Assembly (NCBI GenBank): GCA_035384605.1
Contig: DAOOIV010000095.1
Location: forward strand, 1-20,222
DNA from: Phycisphaerae bacterium
Lineage (GTDB): Bacteria; Planctomycetota; Phycisphaerae; UBA1845; PWPN01
DNA length: 20,222 nucleotides
Direction of reading: 5' to 3'
Shown: positions 6,889-13,226 of the stretch, piece after piece
Numbering within the stretch: the first letter of the stretch is position 1
Layout: each line of letters opens with the position of its first letter
The notes under the pieces: generated by a model
The model's database searches: none
What the model was told of the DNA's origin: nothing
Seen by the model: the letters and a program-made list of their open reading frames with translations, nothing else
Made by a program: the position numbers and the translations under genes

Positions 6889-7356
6889 CACTCTTCGCAC
6901 CACCGTATGCACCACCCCCTGAATCACGAGTTCGCCGAGGGGCATGAAGGCCGGGCATGTTGGGTTCTCAGAGATCAGGTACGGACGGCCACGTTCGACC
7001 ATCAGGCGTTTGAGCGTGGACTCGCCGTCGATCAGGGCGACCACAATCGCGCCGGGTCGGGCGACGGGGGTGATCTCGCCGACGACGATGTCTCCGTCGT
7101 AGATACCGGCGTTGACCATCGACTGGCCTCGGACGCGCAGGGCGAAGCTGCGAGGCGTGGCCCGCAGGATCGCCGCGGGGTCAAGGCGCGCGCACCCTTC
7201 GGCCAACTCCCCCGGCCAGCCCGCAGCGATGCTTACCAGGTCGCTCTCATCAATCCCGCCGTTGTTGACCAAGGCGTTTCCGGCCTGGCCGCCAGCAGCT
7301 TCATTATGATCGTAAAGTTTTGTGCATAAGTCAGTTATGTCAATAAATGTTCGCAT
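6883..7356 (-). CDS. umuD: UmuD-like S24 family self-cleaving protein
   Basis: 157 residues with a LexA/UmuD-type serine-lysine peptidase fold. Seen: a likely cleavage site A45-G46 (SIAAGWPG), catalytic S79 in RGQSMVNAGIYDGDIVVG, and K116 in GESTLKRL. The 37-residue Ser-Lys spacing equals that of E. coli UmuD (S60, K97). There is no room for a winged helix ahead of the cleavage site, only 45 residues, so it is a UmuD-type polymerase partner and not the LexA repressor itself. RecA-stimulated autocleavage would activate it for the polymerases downstream. Start supported by GGGGGA seven bases before ATG. It is first in the operon. The C-terminus ends at a stop supplied by the cassette end, so the last residue or two may differ from the ancestral protein. 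Confidence 0.88.
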   Translation of the reverse strand: MRTFIDITDLCTKLYDHNEAAGGQAGNALVNNGGIDESDLVSIAAGWPGELAEGCARLDPAAILRATPRSFALRVRGQSMVNAGIYDGDIVVGEITPVARPGAIVVALIDGESTLKRLMVERGRPYLISENPTCPAFMPLGELVIQGVVHTVVRRVQ

Positions 7357-7382
7357 GGTTAGTCCCCCAATACTGACGATAT

Positions 7383-7411
7383 ATTATAACCTAACAAAAT
7401 CCGAACTGCAA
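7383..7411 (-). promoter_or_regulatory. Promoter of the umuD-dinB-dnaE2 operon
   Basis: On the minus strand, -35 TTGCAG (7411-7406), 17-base spacer, -10 TATAAT (7388-7383), with a leader of about 20 bases. This is a near-consensus sigma-70 promoter, as expected for a gene kept off by a repressor. I did not find a standard LexA box (neither CTGT-N8-ACAG, nor GAAC-N4-GTTC, nor GTTC-N7-GTTC). Two GTTC words 12 bases apart lie just upstream of and over the -35. Confidence 0.75.
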
Positions 7412-7423
7412 ATAGCAAGAACA

Positions 7424-7452
7424 TCGCAAAGGCCCCCTGGCGAGGGTACAAT
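7424..7452 (+). promoter_or_regulatory. Possible promoter of the DUF72 gene
   Basis: TACAAT at 7447-7452 fits a -10 box 23 bases before the start codon. The -35 at a 17-base spacing (TCGCAA) is weak. It would overlap the divergent operon's upstream region. Confidence 0.3.
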
Positions 7453-7475
7453 CCTGCGAAGGATGGAAGGGCGCT

Positions 7476-8471
7476 ATGCCTGGTGAGCAGCTTGGCTTCG
7501 GCTGGGAAGAGACACCTGCAGCCCCGGTGCCGCCAGCGCGGGCCACGATGCTGTCCCAGCGTCTCGCCCGACTCGCCCGGCGGGGTATCTATCTGGGCAC
7601 ATCGAGCTGGAAATACCCCGGCTGGCTTGGCCAGATCTACACGCCCGCCCGGTATGAGACGCGCGGCCGGTTTTCGGAGAAAAGGTTCAACGAGACGTGC
7701 CTGGAGGAGTATTCGCGGGTGTTTCCGACCGTCTGTGGAGACTTCGCGTTCTACCAGTTTCCGTCAGAGAAGACGTGGCACGAAATCTTCGCCCAAGTTC
7801 CGAGGGGCTTTCGGTTCAGCCTCAAGGTTCCGGAGGACATCACCGTTGAGCGTTTTCCCGATCTGCGGCGTTACGGCCAGAGGGCCGGGCAGCGGAATCC
7901 CCACTTCATGGATGCGTCGGTGGTCAAATCGGAGCTTCTCGATCGCCTCGAGCCGTATCGAGACAAGCTGGGAATACTGATCTTTGAATTCGGCACCATT
8001 CGCGAGGGGCCAATGGTCGATCCGAAGGGGTTCGCGGCCGCACTGGACCGCATGTTGTCGCGTTTGCCTCTGGACCATTTTCGGTTCAGCGTCGAAGTGC
8101 GGAACCCCGAGTATCTTGAATTCGGTGCGGATTACCTTTCGTGTCTCAGAGGACACGGGGTAGCGCATTGTTACAACAGTTGGACTCGCATGCCCTCGCT
8201 GCCCCGGCAGATTGAGCTGCCCGGCACATTGACCGCGCCGTTCGCCACGGCGCGGCTGCTGTTGCGGCCCGGGCGTACTTATCAGCAGGCGGTCGATCGC
8301 TTTGCCCCATACGAGAAGGTGCAAGACCCATACCCGGAGGGCCGGTCGGCGTTGGCGCGGTTAATGGAGACATGTGTTGCAGAGAATCGTGAGCTTTTTG
8401 CCTTTGTGAATAACCGGTTTGAAGGTAACGCGGTCGAGACGATTGAGGGAGTCATTGAGCGTTTTGAGTGA
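7476..8471 (+). CDS. DUF72 (YecE-like) TIM-barrel protein
   Basis: 331 residues of the YecE/DUF72 family, a TIM barrel related to xylose-isomerase-like folds, whose substrate is unknown. Signatures: LGTSSWKYPGWLGQIYTP near residue 38, FYQFPSEKTW, the strand motif FRFSLKVPEDIT, GILIFEFG, RFSVEVRNPEYL, and a C-terminal FAFVNNRFEGNAVETI, the family's usual NNHYxGxAP-like ending in a variant form. The first ~35 residues (MPGEQLGFGWEE and on) form an extension ahead of the barrel. Start supported by GGAAGG before ATG. It is divergent from the SOS-type operon and shares its 119-base upstream region; a link to DNA damage is suggested only by this position. Confidence 0.9.
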   Translation: MPGEQLGFGWEETPAAPVPPARATMLSQRLARLARRGIYLGTSSWKYPGWLGQIYTPARYETRGRFSEKRFNETCLEEYSRVFPTVCGDFAFYQFPSEKTWHEIFAQVPRGFRFSLKVPEDITVERFPDLRRYGQRAGQRNPHFMDASVVKSELLDRLEPYRDKLGILIFEFGTIREGPMVDPKGFAAALDRMLSRLPLDHFRFSVEVRNPEYLEFGADYLSCLRGHGVAHCYNSWTRMPSLPRQIELPGTLTAPFATARLLLRPGRTYQQAVDRFAPYEKVQDPYPEGRSALARLMETCVAENRELFAFVNNRFEGNAVETIEGVIERFE

Positions 8472-8509
8472 CGCGATGTCCGGCGGGCGCCAAGACGGGG
8501 TTTTACGTT

Positions 8510-9772
8510 TTATTCCTTGAATCTGGGCATGATGATGACCCCGAGCGTGCCATAGACCAGACCCTGGGCCAGGAGCAGGCTGCACGGCAGGAGGATCTCC
8601 CGCAGACTGAAGCCCCGCCAGATGCCGCCCTCGAAGGCGACGATGGCCCACTTGACGGGGCTGAGGTTTCCGGCCGTCTCCATCCAGGACGGCATGAACA
8701 TCCGGGGGACCATTCCGCCGCCGAGCATGGCCATGACGAGCAGGCATGCCCATCCGGCGCCGCCGACGGACGATTCGGTGCGACCCAGCACCGAGAGCAG
8801 CATTGTCAGGCCCACGAAGCAGAGGGCAACACAAGGGACGCCGAGCAGTAAAGCGAGCGGGTTGTCGACCCGGACACCGCAAGCCACCCGGCCGACCAGC
8901 AGCAGCATTGCGATGACGCCGACGCTCGCGACCAGGCAGGCCAAGCCGTTGCCCAGCAGAATCTGCCAACGCCGGATGGGGGCGATTCGCAAGCGAAGCC
9001 AAGTGCCCGTCTCGCGCTCCTTGGCAAAGGCCATGGCGAACTCGGCCGTGAGGCCCAGCAAGCCCCAGATCATGCCAAGCGGGAAGCACACGTCGAAGGG
9101 AGACCGGGGTGTGTTGCGCCAGGCGGTAAAGGGGATGAGTTCGACATTGGACAGCGCCGGCCGGGGGCCGGCGGATTCCGGCATCGAGGTGAGGCGGGGA
9201 TCGAAGGTTGCCAACAGCGCTTCGACTGCCGCTCGGTCAAGTGAGCGTGACGGCCCGGAACGGCCTTGTGCCTTCAACCATGCGTCGATCATTTCGGATC
9301 TTCGGAGCGGATCGTTCCACCGGGCACGGATTACTCCGGCCGCGGCTTCGCGCAACGCGGCCTGCAGATAAGCCAGTTCGGCGGTTCTGGAAGGATCGGC
9401 GCCAACCGCGATCGGGAGCCTCGCATCAAGCAGACCGGCGGGAGTCAATTTGAAACCTGCGGGCAACAGAACAAACGCGGAGAGCGAGCCTCGCCGCACG
9501 CAGGTTTCAGCATCGTCTCTTGACGACCGACTGATCTGCAGGATTTCGGACTGCGACAAGGCGGCGATGAACTCCCGCGAGTCGCTGTTCCGTGCCTCGT
9601 CAATCACCGCAACCAGCACAGGCTGGGACTGGCCGCTGAGGACGCCCGCGAACATGGTGCCGATCAGGATGGCGATCAATAGTGGAAAGCCGATCATCCA
9701 CCAGAAGAAAGCGAGGCGGTCGCGCCAACAGAGGAGCAGATTCTTGCCCGCGATTGCCAGGACGGTGCGCAT
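8510..9772 (-). CDS. ABC-2 type transporter permease
   Basis: 420 residues, membrane half of an ABC exporter. An N-terminal membrane segment (WWMIGFPLLIAILIGTMFAGVL, about 25-46) is followed by a large extracytoplasmic region of roughly 170 residues and then a block of about five hydrophobic segments from about residue 225. The cytoplasmic motif ERETGTWLRLRIAPIRRWQILLG is characteristic of the ABC-2 permease family, where a glutamate-rich loop contacts the ATPase. Start chosen at the ATG overlapping the stop of the ATPase gene by one base (TGATG), indicating translational coupling. Substrate cannot be told; relatives export drugs, lipids or polymers, and one permease gene implies a homodimer. 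It converges on the DUF72 gene with a 38-base gap. Confidence 0.9.
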   Translation of the reverse strand: MRTVLAIAGKNLLLCWRDRLAFFWWMIGFPLLIAILIGTMFAGVLSGQSQPVLVAVIDEARNSDSREFIAALSQSEILQISRSSRDDAETCVRRGSLSAFVLLPAGFKLTPAGLLDARLPIAVGADPSRTAELAYLQAALREAAAGVIRARWNDPLRRSEMIDAWLKAQGRSGPSRSLDRAAVEALLATFDPRLTSMPESAGPRPALSNVELIPFTAWRNTPRSPFDVCFPLGMIWGLLGLTAEFAMAFAKERETGTWLRLRIAPIRRWQILLGNGLACLVASVGVIAMLLLVGRVACGVRVDNPLALLLGVPCVALCFVGLTMLLSVLGRTESSVGGAGWACLLVMAMLGGGMVPRMFMPSWMETAGNLSPVKWAIVAFEGGIWRGFSLREILLPCSLLLAQGLVYGTLGVIIMPRFKE

Positions 9773-10662
9773 CAGTCCCGCAACCTCCGGCCGGTGAGTC
9801 TCAGGAAGACCGTTTCGAGACTTGGGCGCTCGATGCTGAGGCTCCGGATGCGAATGCCCGACGCGGCCCACCGTCTGACCGTTTCAAACGGGTGATCCGT
9901 TTCGGCCGACAGGGACGTGCCGTTGAGACGGCCGGGCAAGGACCAGTCGCCGGGCGGCGCCTCGTCGAGTTCGGCGTGAACCACCGCTTGTCCGCCATGG
10001 CAATCGATCATGGCCGATACGGTATCCATGGCCAGGATCCGGCCGTGATCCATGATCGCGACACGATTGCAGAGTTTCTGGGCCTCCTCGATGTAGTGGG
10101 TGGTGAAGAGAATTGTGCGGCCCTGTCGGCCGAGCTGCTCGATGTCCTCGAGGATATGGAGCCTTGCCTGGGGATCGACGCCGAGAGTGGGCTCATCGAG
10201 CAGGAGCACTTGCGGCTGATGCAGGAGGGCGCACGCCAGGTGGAGGCGTCGCTTCATGCCGCCCGAATAGGTTTTGACCAGGTGACGGGAGCGGTCGGCG
10301 AGGCCGGCCTGTTCGATAGCTTGGGCGACGCGTTCGGACAGTCGCCCGTCGCGCAGGCCGTAGAGGCGACCGAAGAACTTGAGGTTCTCCGTAGCGGTCA
10401 TATCCTCGTAGAGGGAGAGGGTCTGGGGCGCCAAGCCGATGCTGCGGCGAACCCGCGGCCGTGTGGGATCGGTTGCGCCGTCGATGTGAATATCCCCTGC
10501 GTCGGGTTTGAGGAGCCCGACGAGCATGTGAAGCGTCGTTGTCTTACCTGCGCCATTGGGGCCCAGAAGGCCAAACGTCTCGCCGCGCCGGACCTCGAAT
10601 GAGATGCCGTCGACGGCCCTCGTTGAGCCGAATGTTTTTCGCAGGTGGTCCACGCGGATCAT
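9772..10662 (-). CDS. ABC transporter ATP-binding protein (ABC-2 exporter, CcmA-like)
   Basis: 296 residues driving the adjacent permease. Walker A GPNGAGKT at 34-41, Q-loop Q80, signature YSGGMKRRL from 132, Walker B LLLDEP at 153-158 with the D-loop following (TLGVD), and the switch histidine in LFTTHYIEEA. The GGMKRR signature and the C-terminal extension of about 90 residues after the switch are usual for drug- and polysaccharide-type exporters (CcmA/DrrA group). Start set at MIRVDHLRKTFG; the frame stays open for 50 more codons upstream, but those residues do not resemble the family. No Shine-Dalgarno precedes this ATG, and a promoter ends six bases before it, so a leaderless mRNA is possible. 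Confidence 0.93.
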   Translation of the reverse strand: MIRVDHLRKTFGSTRAVDGISFEVRRGETFGLLGPNGAGKTTTLHMLVGLLKPDAGDIHIDGATDPTRPRVRRSIGLAPQTLSLYEDMTATENLKFFGRLYGLRDGRLSERVAQAIEQAGLADRSRHLVKTYSGGMKRRLHLACALLHQPQVLLLDEPTLGVDPQARLHILEDIEQLGRQGRTILFTTHYIEEAQKLCNRVAIMDHGRILAMDTVSAMIDCHGGQAVVHAELDEAPPGDWSLPGRLNGTSLSAETDHPFETVRRWAASGIRIRSLSIERPSLETVFLRLTGRRLRD

Positions 10663-10668
10663 GGCAGC

Positions 10669-10696
10669 AGTATACGTGGCGGATGACGTTTGTGAA
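10669..10696 (-). promoter_or_regulatory. Promoter of the ABC exporter operon, leaderless arrangement
   Basis: On the minus strand: TTCACA (10696-10691), 16-base spacer, TATACT (10674-10669). Only six bases (GCTGCC) separate the -10 box from the ATG, which would place transcription start at or next to the start codon. Confidence 0.5.
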
Positions 10697-10861
10697 TCGT
10701 TGCGGACGAGATCTGTGATGATGATTTTGGGCAAGAGTCTTGGGGTGAATCGGCGCTGCGCTCGTTGCTGCGCCCTACGGTCAGGCTCATGGCGAGGAGG
10801 AGACCGAGTCAAGCCGGGCTACCAGCGGGATTGGGGCGAGGCGGTCTGTGTATCGGGCTGT

Positions 10862-10890
10862 TTGACCGGGCATGCATGAGCTTTTACACT
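10862..10890 (+). promoter_or_regulatory. Promoter of the alpha/beta hydrolase gene
   Basis: TTGACC (10862-10867), 17-base spacer, TACACT (10885-10890), with a predicted leader of about 35 bases containing the GGAGGT ribosome binding site. The rest of the 10663-10931 gap holds only a short GC-rich stretch near 10752-10780 with self-complementary GGCGC/GCGCC. Confidence 0.6.
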
Positions 10891-10919
10891 ATCGGGCTCG
10901 ATATGATGCAACGTCCGAT

Positions 10920-10925
10920 GGAGGT
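10920..10925 (+). promoter_or_regulatory. Ribosome binding site deciding a GTG start
   Basis: GGAGGT, a full Shine-Dalgarno, lies six bases before GTG at 10932. The in-frame ATGs at 10872 and 10944 have no such site at the right distance, so GTG is preferred. Confidence 0.7.
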
Positions 10926-10931
10926 CAGGTC

Positions 10932-12362
10932 GTGTGGACTTTCATGTGCCGACGGGCCGGACGTGCCTTCGCGGCCGTCGGGGGTATGGGGGTACTCATG
11001 GCGGCAAACCTAGGCTGCTTCCCTGAAAAATCGTTCAAGATGGACCCGGAGGCATCGGTTCGCGTTTCGGAGCGTCTGGTCAACGGGGAGGATGGAGCGT
11101 CCACGCGAGTCTGGCTGAGGCGGACGCAAAGGGAGCTTGCCGGGTTGTTGCCTGACTCGGTTGCGAGCCCACTACTCACTGAAGAACTGGTGAACGGCGA
11201 CGGACGGGCTGTGGACGTCCTGCGTCACTTCGGCGTCAGCCGGCAGAGTCTTCAGAGCATTGTCAAGAACTATCGGGGAATCCGCTATTCGGCTCAAGCG
11301 GCCAGCCGGGACTACTGCATTGAGAAGCAGGCAGCGGCCTGGCCGGGCTTCGAGGACGTCTGGATTCCCATGCGTCTGGCGGTTGACGACCAGCTCGAGC
11401 TGTCGGGCCGTCTGGGCTATGCCCGCAACGGGAACGGCGAGATCATCGAAGCGGACTGCGTGGTGATCCTGCCGGGGCTATTCGGCGATCACGGCGTCAA
11501 GCGCAGCCGCGACCTGGCGATTCCGCTGCGTGAGTCCGGGTTTCATGTGCTGCACCTGGAGCTTCGCGGCCACGGTCAGACGGAGTCGCGGTACCCGCGG
11601 ATGTATCACACGTTCGGCGTCATGGAGACCGACGACCTGATGCAGGTGTCGGACTACCTTGAGCAGTTGCCGCACATTCGCCGGACGGGGCTGATCGCCT
11701 ATTGCTGGAACGCCAGTATTGCCCTGCTGGCGGCGTGGTACGATGGCCGATTGCCTGACGATCCTCAGATTTCGCCGGCAATCAGGCCTTACTTGCAGTG
11801 CCCGCCGGAACCTTTGCGTCGCCGCTTCTCGGCCGGCATTATCGCATTTTCGCCGGTGGTTCGTTGGGAAGTGCTGATGGATGAGCTGGATCGGCAGCGA
11901 TCGATCTGGGCGCATCCGATCTATGCGGCGATCCAGGACACGATCCGGGACCGCATGGTGCGCAAGGGGTATCCTGAAAGGAGCGGGAGTCTGCGCAACC
12001 TGATTGAGTATGAGCATAACGGCTACGGTATTCCCATGCCGCACGGGGCGCGGGAGGGGTATCCGTTTCTTCGGCTGATTTCGTACAACGGAGAACCATC
12101 GGGGGACAAACTGGAGTTCGCCCGCATGCCGGTGCTGATCGTTCATGGAGCCGACGACCCGCTGGTGCCGGCTCAGGACGTTGCCGACCTGATGGCGACG
12201 GTAGACAATCCGAGGGTGGGGGCGATCATTTTGCCAAGCGGCGGGCACGTGGGGTTTGCGGCATATTGTCCGAGGTATTATTTGAGCTTGATCACCAACT
12301 TCTTCGATCCGGTCAACGGTCCGGCCGGTCGCGGTGCGGCCATAAGCGCCGCGGCCCGGTGA
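10932..12362 (+). CDS. YheT-like alpha/beta hydrolase with cysteine nucleophile, possible lipoprotein
   Basis: 476 residues from a GTG start. The core resembles the YheT/EMB8 branch of alpha/beta hydrolases: VVILPGLFGD (oxyanion region), LELRGHGQTESRYPRMYHTFGVMETDDL, nucleophile elbow AYCWNAS at C258, acid loop VHGADDPLVP with D409, and catalytic H439 in GGHVGF. The elbow has Cys where most members have Ser in GxSxG, and Asn replaces the second Gly. Residues 1-28 look like a signal peptide (two Arg, then a hydrophobic stretch) ending NLGC; the Asn at -3 is a poor lipobox residue, so lipidation is uncertain. About 150 residues precede the hydrolase core and resemble nothing I know. It has its own promoter and is followed by a two-hairpin repeat. 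Substrate unknown; esters or thioesters are the natural guess. Confidence 0.78.
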   Translation: MWTFMCRRAGRAFAAVGGMGVLMAANLGCFPEKSFKMDPEASVRVSERLVNGEDGASTRVWLRRTQRELAGLLPDSVASPLLTEELVNGDGRAVDVLRHFGVSRQSLQSIVKNYRGIRYSAQAASRDYCIEKQAAAWPGFEDVWIPMRLAVDDQLELSGRLGYARNGNGEIIEADCVVILPGLFGDHGVKRSRDLAIPLRESGFHVLHLELRGHGQTESRYPRMYHTFGVMETDDLMQVSDYLEQLPHIRRTGLIAYCWNASIALLAAWYDGRLPDDPQISPAIRPYLQCPPEPLRRRFSAGIIAFSPVVRWEVLMDELDRQRSIWAHPIYAAIQDTIRDRMVRKGYPERSGSLRNLIEYEHNGYGIPMPHGAREGYPFLRLISYNGEPSGDKLEFARMPVLIVHGADDPLVPAQDVADLMATVDNPRVGAIILPSGGHVGFAAYCPRYYLSLITNFFDPVNGPAGRGAAISAAAR

Positions 12363-12400
12363 CGGCCCAAGGCTGCGGAATCAAAGGGGCAGCGATTTCC

Positions 12401-12480
12401 AAGGCGGAGCGCCTTCTTGCGGGCCGCAAGCCAAGCGTACCGCGATCCGGAAACACGCGAGCAAGCCGCACAGATGTCCG
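12401..12480 (+). repeat. Two-hairpin dispersed repeat, copy 1 (after the hydrolase gene)
   Basis: Begins 38 bases after the hydrolase stop. Two adjacent stems are visible: AAGGCG-GAG-CGCCTT, then TTGCGG-G-CCGCAA. About 85% of its first 63 bases match the element at 18024-18107 by eye. It may act as a transcription end, but there is no good T-run here. In the rest of the 12363-12819 gap I see this repeat, a palindrome and a sigma-54 promoter, and no gene. Confidence 0.75.
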
Positions 12481-12625
12481 GCCGTAGGGTTGTAACGACC
12501 CGCAAGGCTGAATCTGCTCCCAACGCAAAAGAAGAACATGTGCTGCGGGCTTTAAGTGGCATGGTGCTCAAATAGGCAAGATTCACAAACCTACATGGTA
12601 GTACGTCCCGAGGGCCAATTCCTAC

Positions 12626-12637
12626 GCATACGTATGC
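12626..12637. promoter_or_regulatory. Perfect 12-base palindrome upstream of the sigma-54 promoter
   Basis: GCATACGTATGC, about 112 bases upstream of the -24 element. That is the usual distance for an enhancer-type activator site, but it does not match the NtrC (TGCACC-N5-GGTGCA) or NifA (TGT-N10-ACA) consensus, so the binding protein is unknown. Confidence 0.4.
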
Positions 12638-12737
12638 TCATCGTTTATCGGCAGATCGCACAACGACGGATGGAGAACAGGCGCAGGCACTGTTTTTGCA
12701 AGTAGTTACGACATCCGCGGGTTGGTTCACGACTTCG

Positions 12738-12753
12738 TGGCACACGGGTTGCA
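12738..12753 (+). promoter_or_regulatory. Sigma-54 (RpoN) promoter of the nitrogen cluster
   Basis: TGGCAC-ACGGG-TTGCA matches the -24/-12 consensus TGGCAC-N5-TTGCW at every defined position. Transcription would begin near 12765, about 55 bases before the first gene. It would need an AAA+ enhancer-binding protein not encoded here. Confidence 0.88.
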
Positions 12754-12819
12754 GATGAGGAACGGCGTGTTCCGACCTCAAAACGGGCCGGATGATCAAC
12801 AACGCCGAGGAACAGGACT

Positions 12820-13185
12820 ATGAATGCGAAGCTGACAACGAAGCGGTCGCCCGAGAACGACTGTTCGACACACGCAAACGTCAGCCGAGGCAAATCTGAT
12901 CAATCGCCTCTTTCCGGCCCCAAGTTGAAAGAGAGCCTTGAACGCCTCGAACGGCAACTGGTCATCGAGGCACTGATACGAACCAAAGGGAATCAATCAC
13001 GCGCCGCCCGGTCTCTGGGCATTACCGAACGGATCATGGGGTTGAGGGTGAAGAAGTATGGTATCGATCCACAGAGCATTCGCGACGCTTACCAGTCTGA
13101 CCCGATTGTGCAGCAATGCTCATCGGCCGCTGCGCTACGAACAATGAGCAACGAAGAGAAGGATCATGTCCGTTCTTCCCGCTGA
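12820..13185 (+). CDS. Stand-alone Fis/NifA-type DNA-binding domain protein
   Basis: 121 residues. A Fis-family helix-turn-helix of the kind found at the C-terminus of sigma-54 activators spans about residues 45-85: LERLERQLVIEALIRTKGNQ, SRAARSLGITERI, then MGLRVKKYGID. The ITERIMGLRVKKYGID run resembles NifA-type activators more than NtrC. There is no AAA+ domain and no receiver domain, so it cannot itself drive open-complex formation by sigma-54. The N-terminal 40 residues are polar and uninformative; the tail after about 90 is also unrecognised. It sits 67 bases after a sigma-54 promoter and 41 before amt, so it is probably the first gene of the nitrogen operon. It may autoregulate or compete with a full-length activator for enhancer sites; that is inference. 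Confidence 0.8.
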   Translation: MNAKLTTKRSPENDCSTHANVSRGKSDQSPLSGPKLKESLERLERQLVIEALIRTKGNQSRAARSLGITERIMGLRVKKYGIDPQSIRDAYQSDPIVQQCSSAAALRTMSNEEKDHVRSSR

Positions 13186-13200
13186 TGTAACCGGGTTACA
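13186..13200. promoter_or_regulatory. Perfect inverted repeat between the Fis-like gene and amt
   Basis: TGTAACC-G-GGTTACA, beginning at the base after the Fis-like stop codon and ending 12 bases before the amt ribosome binding site. With a one-base centre it is better suited to a dimeric protein operator than to an RNA hairpin. Confidence 0.55.
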
Positions 13201-13226
13201 ATCCCGATTGCCGGAGGAGACTACTC

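Noticed and set aside
6883..7356. LexA repressor as the identity of the first operon gene
   Set aside because: Only 45 residues precede the cleavage site and none resemble a winged helix-turn-helix; spacing of the catalytic residues fits UmuD.
9682..10602. 306-codon plus-strand open frame
   Set aside because: It is antisense to the Walker A, signature and Walker B coding region of the ABC ATPase and has no independent support.
12363..12819. RNA gene in the 457-base gap
   Set aside because: I could not fold any tRNA-like or recognised riboswitch structure; the structured part is explained by the two-hairpin repeat and the rest by promoter elements.
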